Source: Sphingobacterium hungaricum (lineage in GTDB: Bacteria > Bacteroidota > Bacteroidia > Sphingobacteriales > Sphingobacteriaceae). From it: DNA of 64,000 nucleotides. Within the stretch, counting starts at the first letter, position 1. Each line of letters begins with the position of its first letter. The DNA lies in contig NZ_MU158698.1 of NCBI RefSeq assembly GCF_015210005.1, forward strand, positions 2,619,328 through 2,683,327, read 5' to 3'. The notes beneath the pieces are model-generated. The model made no database searches and was not told the DNA's origin. It was given only the letters and a program-made list of their open reading frames with translations. Positions 1 through 8,886 of the stretch are shown here, piece after piece. The position numbers were made by a program, and so were the translations under genes.

Positions 1-32
1 CAAAAAAACTATTTCCATTGCTTCTCAAGTCC

Positions 33-402
33 TTAGTAGCTAATTCTGTCGTAAAACTGAGTGCCTAAGCGCAAAGTGTTACCCTTTTCTAGCCATATAG
101 AAATATTGCCAGCAGAAGTCCATTCAGGATTTCTTCCTGGATAATATGTCATATTTTCTCCTTGCCATAGATTTTCACCCACATAAGACAAATTCCTTAC
201 TACATAGGCTCCTTTAGCGCTTTGGGGTAACGCCCAGATTATAGCGAACATCGATAATAACTCCAGACTGAGTGTGTTTGTACTTTCCGACAACCTTAGC
301 TTCTGGTACGATATCTGCACCGTCATCTTCAGGCTCACAACCCGAAAATACGTTCATAGTAATCAGTAGAACAAGAAAGGTAATTACTTTAAATAATCTC
401 AT
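33..402 (-). pseudogene. Frameshifted small lipoprotein, function unknown
   Basis: The reading frame starts at 402 with a signal peptide and a lipobox (VFSGC), followed by an acidic stretch, so the product would be an exported lipoprotein. The first frame stops at 214 after about 62 residues. A second frame carries on from about position 230 to a stop at 33 with protein-like sequence (SAKGAYVVRNLSY, GENLWQGENMTYYPGRNPEW). The two join smoothly if one base is added near 220-228, so I read this as one gene of about 120 residues broken by a single-base frameshift. I do not recognise the family. A sequencing or assembly error is possible. Confidence 0.55.
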
Positions 403-512
403 AATTTTGTTTTTTTCAAAAATAATTTATCTAAAATCTAAAATAAATACCTCCATGTAGGTATTTTAAAATATACCCTTCATGATTATTTTTGACTATC
501 GTTATATTTCAT

Positions 513-1496
513 ATGAGCAAAAACAGAATACTTTCATTAATCGGAATATTTACATTATCACTTCAATCAATATTCGCACAAGAGGCATTAAGAGACGCTG
601 AAAAAACATTAAAGGATTTGGTTTTTCTTTTGGACAAAGGAAGCATTTTGACACCTGACTCAAGATTTAGTGTAATAGATTATAATATGACCTTAAACAA
701 TGATGTTGAATTCATAGCGGATCACTATTCAAATGGAGAGGCTATTATATTATTCAAAAACGAAGGGAAATTGGAATATACGTACAAGGATAATTTTTAT
801 GAGTTTTTTTCTAAAGATAACGAAGCCTCAATTACGGAGGAAGAAGGAACCCTGCGTAAATCTAAAATTTTCTTTAAAGTTGAAAAAATAAGCAGAGTTC
901 AAGCTGACAGCATAGTATTGCTATTCGAAAAACTTTCTCATAATTTAAAACGAGTCAGTGAAGAGAAATCAAAAGATCAGGAGAATTTCAAAGCTAATAA
1001 AAAAATCTTTTATGAAACAGTCAAATCAGTCGATGCAGATAAATATTTTATCAATATCCCAATACCAAACACTGCTAACAGAAGCTTTAAGTCTTACTCT
1101 TTTTTTGATAACCCGTTAGAAATAAACAATAATTTTTACTCGGGTTTTAAATTTACGCCTCGCATTGATGGATATTTATATTGGTATTTTAATACTGTTA
1201 AGGGGGATAAAACGTCTTTTTACATCGTAGACTTAGATAAAAATACAAATGATGTTGATATTCCATATTTCTCAAAAATGTCATTTCACAAGGGAGAAGA
1301 TGGAGAATCATCTTATATAATTCAAAAATCAAACGTAAAGCTTAAAAAGGGGAACACATATATACTTTGGTTTGTATCTGATACAAAACCACAGCCGCAG
1401 GCTAAAAATATATCGATACAAATGGAAGAGTCATCTAATCAGATATTAAGCAAATATTTTGAAGATCAGTTCAAATCTATTCAAAATGATTATTAA
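513..1496 (+). CDS. Secreted hypothetical protein
   Basis: The product has 327 residues if it starts at the ATG at 513; a longer reading from a TTG at 492 puts a hydrophobic, uncharged stretch before the basic n-region and looks wrong. The N-terminus is a signal peptide (MSKNRILSLIGIFTLSLQSIFA, cleaved after FAQ). A charged helical region around residues 80-170 is followed by a beta-rich C-terminal half. I do not recognise a family. It is divergent from the lipoprotein pseudogene at 33-402 and has no clear operon partner. Confidence 0.6.
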   Translation: MSKNRILSLIGIFTLSLQSIFAQEALRDAEKTLKDLVFLLDKGSILTPDSRFSVIDYNMTLNNDVEFIADHYSNGEAIILFKNEGKLEYTYKDNFYEFFSKDNEASITEEEGTLRKSKIFFKVEKISRVQADSIVLLFEKLSHNLKRVSEEKSKDQENFKANKKIFYETVKSVDADKYFINIPIPNTANRSFKSYSFFDNPLEINNNFYSGFKFTPRIDGYLYWYFNTVKGDKTSFYIVDLDKNTNDVDIPYFSKMSFHKGEDGESSYIIQKSNVKLKKGNTYILWFVSDTKPQPQAKNISIQMEESSNQILSKYFEDQFKSIQNDY

Positions 1497-1560
1497 TTTT
1501 CCGAAAATGTATTTTTAATCCTTATTGCTAATTATAAACATAGAAAGTCAGGCTGTTTAA

Positions 1561-1689
1561 AATTCCACCTATATCTACTATGGAAAATGCACTGCATCTT
1601 TAAAATTGTACACGATCAACAGTATTACAACTACTGACAGCAATTATATTAAAAGAAAAACTACAATGGATGAAAGCCATTACGAATAA
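1561..1689 (+). other. Short open stretch, probable gene remnant, in a 380-bp gap
   Basis: Between the secreted protein and the GNAT gene there is no complete gene. One plus-strand frame is open from 1561 to a TAA at 1687 and reads like protein (STYIYYGKCTASLKLYTIN) but has no start codon. It is most likely the tail of a decayed gene. I see nothing convincing between 1690 and 1840. Confidence 0.25.
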
Positions 1690-1844
1690 ATCGCCCTGTA
1701 TTAGAACCTATGAGAAAGATAGAATTCAATTTTTTAAAAATATGGAGAAGGAAGTCGTAGGATAGGAACGGAATATTTTAAAAATCAATCACAATCTTAG
1801 GTTTCTTTTCTGTCCTAACTCTCGGAAGAAAGTAGTCTATTTCG

Positions 1845-1888
1845 AATGCAATAAATGGGATAATAATTATTATCCCATTTATTGCATT
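1845..1888. terminator. Perfect 44-bp palindrome over the GNAT stop codon
   Basis: The 22 bases AATGCAATAAATGGGATAAT-AA are followed at once by their exact reverse complement, with no loop. The stop codon of the GNAT gene (1879-1881) lies inside the right arm. A hairpin at the end of a gene suggests a transcription terminator or 3' mRNA stabiliser; a binding site for a dimeric protein is the alternative. Confidence 0.6.
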
Positions 1889-2403
1889 ATTTTAAATTTC
1901 ATCATTATATCGGTCTGCTCGTCGTCGCCCAATTTGAAAATATGTTTATCAAACTCAACAAAACCATTTTTCTTGTAGAAATTAATTGCTCTTGGGTTTT
2001 CTTGCCAAACCCCTAACCAAACGTAGTCGGTGTTTTCTTGTTTAGCAATGTTTATAGCTTTCTCATAAAGCACCTGTCCAACCTTTTTACCATGAAATTC
2101 TTTTAAGACATAAATACGTTCGATTTCGAGTGCCTTGTCGTCCTGTAATTCTGTTTGTGATTTCCCGAAATTAAGTTTGAGGTAGCCGACTACATTTTTG
2201 TCGACTGTGGCAAAATAAAATTCAACATTTTTGTCGATCAATTCAGCCGTCAGCTTTTCTATGGAAAATCCCTCGTTTAAATAATTTGTCATATTTTCTT
2301 CGGTATTTTCTGTCGAAAAGGTTTCATAAAATGTCTGCCGACCTATTTGTTGCAGTTTCACAATATCGTTTAACGTTACTTGTTTGATTTCTATTTGTTC
2401 CAT
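1879..2403 (-). CDS. GNAT-family N-acetyltransferase
   Basis: This 174-residue protein is full length for a GNAT enzyme, which moves an acetyl group from acetyl-CoA to an amine. The acetyl-CoA binding loop, of the form (R/Q)xxGxG/A, is visible as HGKKVGQVLYEKAI at about residues 103-116. It follows the beta-4 strand IERIYVL, and the C-terminal part NPRAINFYKKNGF is the usual GNAT beta-5/alpha-4 motif. The substrate cannot be read from sequence. A second GNAT gene, broken, lies just upstream on the same strand, so the two may once have formed a small operon. Confidence 0.85.
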   Translation of the reverse strand: MEQIEIKQVTLNDIVKLQQIGRQTFYETFSTENTEENMTNYLNEGFSIEKLTAELIDKNVEFYFATVDKNVVGYLKLNFGKSQTELQDDKALEIERIYVLKEFHGKKVGQVLYEKAINIAKQENTDYVWLGVWQENPRAINFYKKNGFVEFDKHIFKLGDDEQTDIMMKFKIMQ

Positions 2404-2412
2404 TGCTTTTAT

Positions 2413-2876
2413 TTATAAACTCAATTCAAAATTCAGCCAATCGTTGTTATCTTTTGCCCCTAATCTTTCACAAAATTTTGTCCCTGCTTCGTTCCACGGG
2501 GCAACTGTCCATTTTATCTGTTTGCAGTTATTGAGTTCCGCTTCTTTTATCAAAGTTTTCATCAACTGTTCGCCAATTTTCTGCCCCCGATAATTTTCAT
2601 CCACATAAATCTCTTTCATATAAATTGCTGGTATGTTTTGGGCGGTATAAGGTAGGAAATAATACACTAATATTCCTGCAATTTTATCCTCGTCTTCTGC
2701 CACAATACAATAAAAATCTATTGGATTTTTGCGGAAACCTCTCTTCCTAACAATTTGTGGGGTAATTAAAAAACATCAATGTATTCTTCCAAAACTACCA
2801 ATTCTTTCATTAGAACCCAAACTTTCTCGCTGTCTGCTTCAACTGCTTTACGGATTTTTATTATTATATCAGCCAT
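2413..2876 (-). pseudogene. Frameshifted GNAT-family N-acetyltransferase
   Basis: The gene starts at 2876 (MADIIIKIRKAVEADSEKVW), typical for a GNAT N-terminus. The first frame stops at about 2766 in a run of six T on the coding strand (GATGTTTTTTAATTACC). Adding one T restores the frame through ITPQIVRKRGFRKNPIDFYC into the C-terminal part (GILVYYFL, then YRGQKIGEQLMKTL as the acetyl-CoA loop, then the WNEAGTKFCERLGA motif). The restored protein would have about 154 residues. Loss of one base in a homopolymer is a common mutation and also a common sequencing error. Confidence 0.75.
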
Positions 2877-3017
2877 AGACTTTTGTCTTTTTTTAAGTAA
2901 AGGTAGGAGTTTAGATTGACGAAGAATTTTACAAATATAAAAAACATCTATTTCCGAAAAATTCTTGATAAATGGAGATTTCGGTGATATTGGTTTGTTC
3001 CCATTTTTGGTGGTCAA

Positions 3018-3363
3018 GACGGAGTATATACCACACGCTTCCTCAATAAGTCAAATCCAGCTCTAATCGGTCGTTGACTCAAAATAACCCATCCATCCAT
3101 AGGATTGGACTATTTTGTTTACTTTGGCCTTTCTTTAAGTATCTACCCTTTGTCCCTTTAGAGCTGTATGAGTCTTTCGTTGAGTTCGAAGATCTCGTTG
3201 AGAGGGGTGTAGGTATACTTAAAATTACGTGCTCAATCCGTACGCCACCTGGTCGTTTGGAAACATCCAGATTACGAATTCAATATCTTACCAAAATCGT
3301 GCTTATCGAAGTGCGAATTTGTTTTATTTAAATTATTTCTCAAAAAAGGCTATTAATTCCTTT
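3018..3363. other. Gap with no supported gene
   Basis: This 346-bp stretch lies between the broken GNAT gene and the end of the fimbrillin gene. Short open frames exist on the plus strand (for example from 3229, LNPYATWSFGNIQITNSIS), but none has a ribosome-binding site or a recognisable family, and the one from 3229 runs antisense into the fimbrillin gene. I treat it as non-coding or debris. Confidence 0.35.
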
Positions 3364-4434
3364 TTACAGTTTATTAAGTGTAATTGTGAATGTATTTCGT
3401 TGGCCTGCTATGGGTCTTATAGTTACTGGCAGTCGAATTTTCTTATCTATATATGCATGCACTATTGGATTGTGCACATCACTGTTATTCTCTAAAATTA
3501 AGCTATTAAGTTGAATTTCAAAATTGGCAATATCATCTGTTCCTAAGGTATAGAAGCTTGCAACTTTGACCGAATCACCTGTGCTGTTGCTGTAGTTTTT
3601 CCACTTTGTGTTATCCAGAGTGCTTATTGTAGGCGCATAAATAGATTCGACTTGGTTAGTCACAAGATTGAACGTGCCGCCTTTTAAAATTGTATTGCCA
3701 ACAGGCGACAAGGAGATTTCTGAAATTTTACATTTCATCTTTCGAGCATCAAATATAAAAGTCAAAGCAGCGGTTTTCCTTTGAAAAGTGAAATTTAAAT
3801 AGTTGTCTTTAGAAGATGTAATGATTGTTCCACTAGCGGCCATAAATTCCGTTGTTACATCATTAATGGGCATCGTGATTTGATCATAAAGCAATGTGGG
3901 TAATGGATTCGTTTCATTATATGATGCAGCGTACCATCTATAAGTGGTATTGCCATCTGTTGTTACCTTATTTGACGTATATCCGCTTATAGTCCATGTT
4001 GCCGCCCAACTGTTCCAATTTTGGTTATTTTGGAATAGCATGAATCTATAGTAAGTTGAAGGCAAAATCATCTCATTTGATGCGTTTAGGGATGCGCTAT
4101 TTTTACTAGATTGTTCATTCATTTTTTGATTCAATGAGAAATTTGTCAACCTTTCTGATTCTTTGTTTATGCTGATGTCAGCTGCTATATCATCAAAGTA
4201 AGCTGTTCCAATTAAAGAAGATGTCGCATTTATTTGATTGGACGCTCTTTTTGAAGTGCTTAACTTGGTTTTTTGATCGTTGTAGTTTTCTATAGCTATT
4301 GCTCTTGGAATAATAGTTACCGTGTTTTCTGAAGAGTCATTGTCTTTGGAACAAGATAGGGCGAAAATGCAAATGAATGTAAATGTGCTATAAGTATTTC
4401 GAGATCGTATGTTGATGTTGTTTCTAGTCTTCAT
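3364..4434 (-). CDS. Fimbrillin-like (Mfa-type) lipoprotein
   Basis: This 356-residue protein starts with a basic signal peptide ending in a lipobox (IFALSCSKDN), so it should be a lipoprotein of the outer membrane or cell surface. The layout fits the fimbrillin-like families of Bacteroidota: an N-terminal Ser/Asn-rich linker, a middle beta-sandwich (about 130-260) containing RYKW-type repeats, and a C-terminal sandwich ending VTIRPIAGQRNTFTITL. These proteins are pilus subunits or pilus-like surface proteins. A short gene of a type often seen with fimbrillins sits directly upstream (4444-4623), which supports the call and suggests one transcript. Confidence 0.7.
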   Translation of the reverse strand: MKTRNNINIRSRNTYSTFTFICIFALSCSKDNDSSENTVTIIPRAIAIENYNDQKTKLSTSKRASNQINATSSLIGTAYFDDIAADISINKESERLTNFSLNQKMNEQSSKNSASLNASNEMILPSTYYRFMLFQNNQNWNSWAATWTISGYTSNKVTTDGNTTYRWYAASYNETNPLPTLLYDQITMPINDVTTEFMAASGTIITSSKDNYLNFTFQRKTAALTFIFDARKMKCKISEISLSPVGNTILKGGTFNLVTNQVESIYAPTISTLDNTKWKNYSNSTGDSVKVASFYTLGTDDIANFEIQLNSLILENNSDVHNPIVHAYIDKKIRLPVTIRPIAGQRNTFTITLNKL

Positions 4435-4443
4435 AATAATCTT

Positions 4444-4623
4444 TTATAAGTTCCAATCAAAATTTTCATTGATACCCGTATCTTGCCAAGCTTCAATTGT
4501 GGGTCTTTCGTTACTTGTCGAGCCTCCAGGTTTAAACGTTGTAGATCCTGCTGCAATACTTTCTTCTAGTTCGATGTAATCGACATGAAGTTTGGGAGGC
4601 AGGTATGTTCTTTTTTCTTCCAT
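4444..4623 (-). CDS. 59-aa acidic small protein upstream of the fimbrillin gene
   Basis: A complete 59-residue frame runs from an ATG at 4623 to a TAA at 4444, ten bases before the fimbrillin start. It reads MEEKRTYLPPKLHVDYIELE and continues through SIAAGSTTFKPGG to an end in NENFDWNL. The pattern of PP-hydrophobic residues, then (S/G)IAAGS, then a Pro/Gly-Ser stretch, then a Trp near the end resembles small proteins of unknown function often found next to fimbrillin or surface-protein genes in Sphingobacteria and Bacteroides. Its role is unknown. The position suggests co-transcription with the fimbrillin. Confidence 0.65.
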   Translation of the reverse strand: MEEKRTYLPPKLHVDYIELEESIAAGSTTFKPGGSTSNERPTIEAWQDTGINENFDWNL

Positions 4624-4956
4624 TTTTTATCAGAGATGAGGAAATATTTTGAGTGATCTTAGTGATTCAATGCAGGTAACTTACTGCTCTAATTGAAATT
4701 CAGCAAACGCTAATATAAGTTCATCACACTAAAGAGCTAAATTAGCTATATAAAGATTTATCTTAGTTTTTTAGGGGGGGACAATAGGGGGACAAGTTTA
4801 CATTTTTTATTTTTTTATTTCCATCGAATGTAAGTTGTTCCGAAGAAGGTTAATGTAATCAATTTATGAGAGGAGTATATTGCTATATAATTTAAAAAAG
4901 CCGGGCCAAATCCTCGAAATAAGAAAAAATAATTTTATAAAATCATAGTTGCTTGC

Positions 4957-4994
4957 ACTCGTCTCTTAACAGTTTGTTTTGAGGCGAGTTTTTT
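4957..4994 (+). terminator. Rho-independent terminator-like hairpin
   Basis: ACTCGTCTC and GAGGCGAGT form a 9-bp stem with one G-T pair around a 15-base loop, followed by six T. It lies in the 480-bp gap between the small fimbrillin-associated gene and the desaturase. No plus-strand gene ends just upstream, so it could instead be an attenuator in a long leader. A run of seven G at about 4775 also lies in this gap. I see no gene there. Confidence 0.45.
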
Positions 4995-5038
4995 AAAAAA
5001 AATATGCTGACATTTTTTCGTAGTTTAATAATCATTTT

Positions 5039-5046
5039 TAATTTTG
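5039..5046 (+). promoter_or_regulatory. Candidate Bacteroidota -7 element for the desaturase gene
   Basis: TAATTTTG matches the TAnnTTTG consensus used by the primary sigma factor of Bacteroidota. It lies 63 bases before the desaturase start codon and downstream of the terminator-like hairpin. No clear -33 TTG box is visible at the ideal distance, so the call is moderate. Confidence 0.4.
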
Positions 5047-5108
5047 CAATTCAAGTGATCAATATTTTTATTTTTTACACAAAAGCGCAATTAAGCTAAG
5101 GAATAGAT

Positions 5109-6170
5109 ATGAACTCGCATGTTAAATTCAATAATATAAACACTTTTTTTTCAAAGGCTCTCAGGGAGAAAATTCAAAATTATTTCATAGTAACCTCAAA
5201 AGATAAAACAGGGGGCAGGAAATTATATTTGAAATCAGCCATTTTACTGGCTTCGCTAGTTACACTATATAGCATCCTAGTTTTTATTCACCCCCACTGG
5301 ATTGTTGGTGTTTCAATGTGCATTTTATTGGGAATAAACTTTGCTGCGATTGGATTCAACATAATGCATGATGCAGGTCATAACTCATTTTCGAAAAATA
5401 GTAGGGTAAATTCAATTTTTTCATATTCATTGAACCTCTTAGGTGGAAATATTTATTTTTGGAAGCTTAAACATAATATTGCACACCATACATATACCAA
5501 TATAGAGGGCGAAGACCACGATATCGAAATCAAATTTATGCGTATTCACCCTGATCAGGAAATTAAGAAACATCATAGATACCAAAAGTTTTACTTTTTA
5601 ATCCTGTATGGTATTTCATACTTTGCTTGGGTTTTTTACCAGGATTATGAGAAGTATTTTAGGCAAAAAATGAGTAAAAATTCTCCAATATTTAATTTTC
5701 CATTAAAAGAAAGGATAATATTTTGGATCAGTAAAATTATTCATTTAATTATTTTTTTGATAATTCCCATACTTCATGTTGGACTGTTTCCAACGCTTGT
5801 GGGAATATCGATAAGTTATATAGTGTGCGGTGTGTGTTTAGCTGTGGTTTTTCAGCTAGCACATGTAGTTGAGAGTACGCAGTTTAAAACCATTGAGGCA
5901 CATAAAGTAGAAGATGAATGGATGATACATCAAATACAGTCTACAGCAAATTTTGCAACAAAAAATAAATTTCTCTCATGGTTACTGGGAGGTCTAAATT
6001 TTCAAGTCGAACATCATCTATTTCCTAAAATTAGCCACGTTCATTACCCTGCAATAAATAAAATTGTAAAAGAGACGTGCGATCAATTTAGTGTCAAATA
6101 CGCTGAATATGAAACCCTTGGGGGAGCATTTATATCGCATGTAAAGGTGATAGAACGAATGTCCAAGTAA
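5109..6170 (+). CDS. Membrane fatty-acid desaturase
   Basis: This 353-residue integral membrane protein has the three histidine boxes of the diiron fatty-acid desaturase family: HDAGH at residues 87-91, HNIAHH at 122-127 and QVEHH at 299-303. The third box (QxxHH) is typical of front-end or linoleoyl-CoA type desaturases. The enzyme uses oxygen and reduced electron carriers to put a double bond into an acyl chain. Hydrophobic stretches at about 43-85 and 205-250 fit the usual four membrane spans. It appears to be a single-gene unit, with a purine-rich stretch (aaggaa) just before the ATG. Confidence 0.88.
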   Translation: MNSHVKFNNINTFFSKALREKIQNYFIVTSKDKTGGRKLYLKSAILLASLVTLYSILVFIHPHWIVGVSMCILLGINFAAIGFNIMHDAGHNSFSKNSRVNSIFSYSLNLLGGNIYFWKLKHNIAHHTYTNIEGEDHDIEIKFMRIHPDQEIKKHHRYQKFYFLILYGISYFAWVFYQDYEKYFRQKMSKNSPIFNFPLKERIIFWISKIIHLIIFLIIPILHVGLFPTLVGISISYIVCGVCLAVVFQLAHVVESTQFKTIEAHKVEDEWMIHQIQSTANFATKNKFLSWLLGGLNFQVEHHLFPKISHVHYPAINKIVKETCDQFSVKYAEYETLGGAFISHVKVIERMSK

Positions 6171-6327
6171 TTTGGATTTTGTGGTAGTCGCGTCGGTATT
6201 TTCCAAAGATATTTCAAGAAATATCTTTTATTTGCTTAAGTATGGTGGAGTAAAGATTAAGAACATTGTTCGATGTACTGCTGTGTAATTTAAAAAGTAA
6301 TTACGATGCCGTTTTGGGTTTTTATTC

Positions 6328-6538
6328 ACCGTAGTGGAAGACAAAAGTATTCATTTCGTTTGGGAGCTGTTAAATTCATACGCAACTTATGTATGGTCAT
6401 TTGATGATAGGCTACTGCCTTATCCAATGCAACACGAAGGTTGAAGAGGAAATTGGTCATATTTAAAACTGGAAGGGAAGAGTATAAGCAAGCATATGAA
6501 GATTCAGAAACAAAATCAGTATTCGTTTTTAATGTAAT
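6328..6538 (+). pseudogene. Decayed coding fragment, function unknown
   Basis: In the 370-bp gap after the desaturase one plus-strand frame reads like protein (VEDKSIHFVWELLNSYATYV, then WSFDDRLLPYPMQHEG). It hits a TGA near 6443, then carries on in the same frame to a TAA near 6536 (KLEGKSISKHMKIQKQN). There is no start codon. I do not recognise the family. It looks like the relic of a gene with at least one nonsense mutation. Confidence 0.3.
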
Positions 6539-6541
6539 CCA

Positions 6542-6874
6542 TCACTCTTCTACTTTAGCGTGATGGATAATTGGCTGCTGAAGGGAAAAATTACCGCTTA
6601 GGCTATCCAGTAATTCACCGACGGTACAACGATGGTATTCGATACCAAAATCAACCAGGTTCCCACCTTTACCCAGACCATGATCATACCATCGGTTTAG
6701 TTTTCGGTTAATCTTGAAGGAGGGTGTCTTTTCCTCCCGTAGCGGAGATAGATACCAATGATCGTTGTTCCTGATTTTTAAAGGCTCATGGCCTAATGAA
6801 GACAGGTAATTAACCATGTCCATTTCTTTGGCTTCCTCTATGGAAAGCCTTAGTTTTCTGAAACCCATAACCAC
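6542..6874 (-). pseudogene. N-terminal fragment of a CHC2-type primase / Toprim protein
   Basis: The 110 residues match the start of mobile-element primases of Bacteroidota with a CHC2-like N-terminal domain: SPLREEKTPSFKINRKLNRW, then YDHGLGKGGNLVDFG. Intact proteins run to about 300 residues and carry a Toprim domain after this part. Here the frame ends after the first domain (HHAKVEE), so the catalytic part is missing. The canonical zinc Cys/His residues are not evident in this fragment. I call it a truncated remnant of an integrative element; a stand-alone domain is the less likely alternative. Confidence 0.6.
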
Positions 6875-7102
6875 ATATTTTCAACTTCACAATTCAGTTC
6901 ACTGGCGTAAAGTTAAACAGGGGGTTTGGGTTCTACCTATCCTCATCATATTTTGATGAGGATAATAGACTGGAAGTATAACTTATTTAAATTAGCATTC
7001 AAGGCTATGTCTTTGTAAATTTATAGACTATAAATAATCACTACCGTTTGTCCCCAATTTGAAATCTTAATCGTCATAGACGAAACACTAAAAGATAAAA
7101 AC

Positions 7103-7444
7103 ATGAAAGAATTCGCATTAATTTTCAGATTAAGCAACATTGAAGATTTCAGGCCATCTCCCGAGCAGATGCAGGAAAGAATGAACTGGTTAGCTAATAT
7201 TGCAGCTCAAAATAAGCTGGTTGACAAAGGCAATACGCTTCTGCCCACTTCAGGAAGTGCAAAGACGGTAAGATCAGACAATTCAGTAACGGACGGCCCA
7301 TACACTGAAATAAAAGAATTTATAAGCGGCTATATCGTTATAAAAGCAGAAAATATTGTTGAGGCGGTAGAAATTGCTAAAGGTAATCCAATCTTTACTA
7401 TAGGTGGTAACATTGAGGTAAGGGAAGTACTAAAACGTGACTAA
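7103..7444 (+). CDS. YCII-related domain protein
   Basis: This 113-residue protein has the dimeric alpha/beta-barrel fold of the YCII/DGPF family: VDKGNTLLPTSG, then the family hallmark DGPYTEIKEFISGY at about residues 61-74, then AVEIAKGNP. Proteins of this family are commonly encoded right before an ECF sigma factor of the SigJ/ECF42-like group, as here. The stop codon overlaps the start of the sigma gene (TAATG), so the pair is translationally coupled. The biochemical role of the family is not established. Confidence 0.8.
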   Translation: MKEFALIFRLSNIEDFRPSPEQMQERMNWLANIAAQNKLVDKGNTLLPTSGSAKTVRSDNSVTDGPYTEIKEFISGYIVIKAENIVEAVEIAKGNPIFTIGGNIEVREVLKRD

Positions 7445-8106
7445 TGCAGGAAAAAAGTCCCTTAGAGAAAGAAATTTTACCTCACCTATTTAGGCAAGAG
7501 TATGCAAAAATGACGGCTGTACTGTGCCGTCATTTTGGTTTGGAGCATATGGAAATTGGCGAAGATATCGCCAGCGAAACATTTCTTAAAGCATCTGAAC
7601 ACTGGGCCATTCATGGTATGCCCGATAACCCCACAGCTTGGCTTTATGCCGTTGCAAAAAACAAAGCGAGAGATTATTTCAAACGCCAGCACATTTATAA
7701 AACACGGATCAGGACTCAGGTAAATGAGGATGAAATTCAAGAAGCATATAATTTTGATGAACGGGACCTTCCGGACAGTCAACTGGCCATGTTTTTTTTA
7801 GTCTGCAATCCTAAGCTTTCAGCCTCGGCACAAATTAGTCTGGTGCTTCAGCTTCTTTGTGGTTTCAGTGTCGAAGAAATCGCTAATGCATTTTTGGAAA
7901 AGCGTGAAACCGTCAAGAAACGCTTGTTAAGGGGAAGGTCTATTCTTCGTAAGTGTAATTTCAAGATCAGGATACCGAACGAAACTGAGATTGAATCAAG
8001 ATTGGATACTGTTTTGAAAACAATATACCTGCTGTTTAATGAAGGTTATTTTTCTAAATCACACAACCAACCTATCACCTTTATGCTGATTCGGCACTTT
8101 CCATAA
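7444..8106 (+). pseudogene. ECF42-like sigma factor, 3' end lost at a junction with susD
   Basis: The first 200 or so residues are those of an ECF sigma factor: region 2 (DIASETFLKASEHW, then TAWLYAVAKNKARDYFKRQ) and region 4 (QISLVLQLLCGFSVEEIANA, then ETVKKRLLRGR). Family members next to YCII proteins have about 400 residues with a long C-terminal TPR-like extension beginning YLLFNEGY. Here that extension is cut just after YLLFNEGYFSKS, and the sequence changes into the 3' half of a susD gene in a different frame. The last 15 or so residues are therefore frame read-through. The truncated protein keeps both DNA-binding regions but is likely non-functional. Confidence 0.7.
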
Positions 8107-8744
8107 AGAGTGACCTGATGGACTATTCTGCACTGAACAGCAGCCCTACCTATCCGATTGCCCGGTACAACCAAGAGGTGATCTATCAATCGGCTATCGG
8201 TGCACCGCAGATACTGAGCATCTCCCGTGCGAACATCGTTGAGGAGATCACCGGTAGCTATGTAGATGGCGACCTGCGGAAAGCGCTTTATTTCGTTAGA
8301 AATACAGATGGGACGTATGGCTTTCGAGGGAATTATATTGGAAGTGCGGGGCTGTTCATGGGCTATGCAACAGATGAGCTGTACCTTCTCCGAGCAGAAT
8401 CTGCAGCGCGGACCGATCGGCTGCGGGTAGCTCTCCAGGATATCAATGCGCTGCTGTCCACGAGATGGAAAAAGGTAAATGGTATATCCACGTATCAGCC
8501 TATAGAAGAGATCGATGCCGATGACCTGCTTGCATTTATATTGTCTGAACGAAGGAAAAGTTTGTTGTTCCGGGGATTGCGGTGGTATGATCTGAAGCGG
8601 CTCAACCGCGATGGAGCCAATATTACGCTGAGAAGAAGGATAGCAGGGCAAGAATATGTCCTGCTTGCCAATGACTTGCGGTATGCGCTCCCTATTCCAG
8701 AAGATGTTATAAGGATATCCGATATGGAGCAGAACCCGCGCTAA
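8076..8744 (+). pseudogene. 3' half of a SusD/RagB-family gene
   Basis: From about 8076 (HLYADSALSIKSDLMDY) the frame encodes the C-terminal half of a RagB/SusD outer-membrane glycan-binding lipoprotein. Landmarks are ELYLLRAESAARTD, ALQDINALLSTRW, LSERRKSLLFRGLRWYDLKR and the ending ALPIPEDVIRISDMEQNPR. SusD partners a TonB-dependent SusC transporter in polysaccharide uptake. The N-terminal half, signal peptide and SusC partner are absent. The base composition is visibly more GC-rich than the flanks, so the piece came from another locus. An ATG at 8118 would give a 208-residue product without an export signal. Confidence 0.85.
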
Positions 8745-8749
8745 ATTAA

Positions 8750-8788
8750 ATATGGCACCCGAAAAGGTGCCATATTGCTTGTTTTTTA
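8750..8788 (+). terminator. Rho-independent terminator after the susD fragment
   Basis: ATATGGCACC and GGTGCCATAT form a perfect 10-bp stem around CGAAAA, followed by a T-rich tract ending in six T. It sits directly after the susD stop codon and was probably carried along with the fragment. Confidence 0.8.
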
Positions 8789-8815
8789 ATTATCAAAGTT
8801 AAATGCTTAAGTACG

Positions 8816-8886
8816 TGGAGGAGTTTAAGTTTTTGTAGGCTGGTCAATTCGTCACGGAATTGGGTGGTCATAAGCTCCGACCCCCC
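8816..8886. repeat. IS-end-like repeat, inverted copy at 61807-61878
   Basis: The 71 bases from tggaggagtttaag to the run of six C at 8881-8886 occur again in inverted orientation at 61807-61878, with about four mismatches. The core reads CTGGTCAATTCG-CACGGAATTGG. The style, with several related GGTCA/AATT units in and near the end, resembles the multiple terminal repeats of IS21-family elements, but that is recall and not proven. No transposase gene is attached. The rest of 8887-9470 holds no supported gene. Confidence 0.6.

Noticed and set aside
3074..3495. Two overlapping plus-strand frames of 85 and 88 residues
   Set aside because: They lack a recognisable family and one runs antisense into the fimbrillin gene.
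8046..8651. 201-aa minus-strand frame
   Set aside because: It is exactly antisense to the GC-rich susD fragment, where GC-rich codon bias leaves the opposite strand open.
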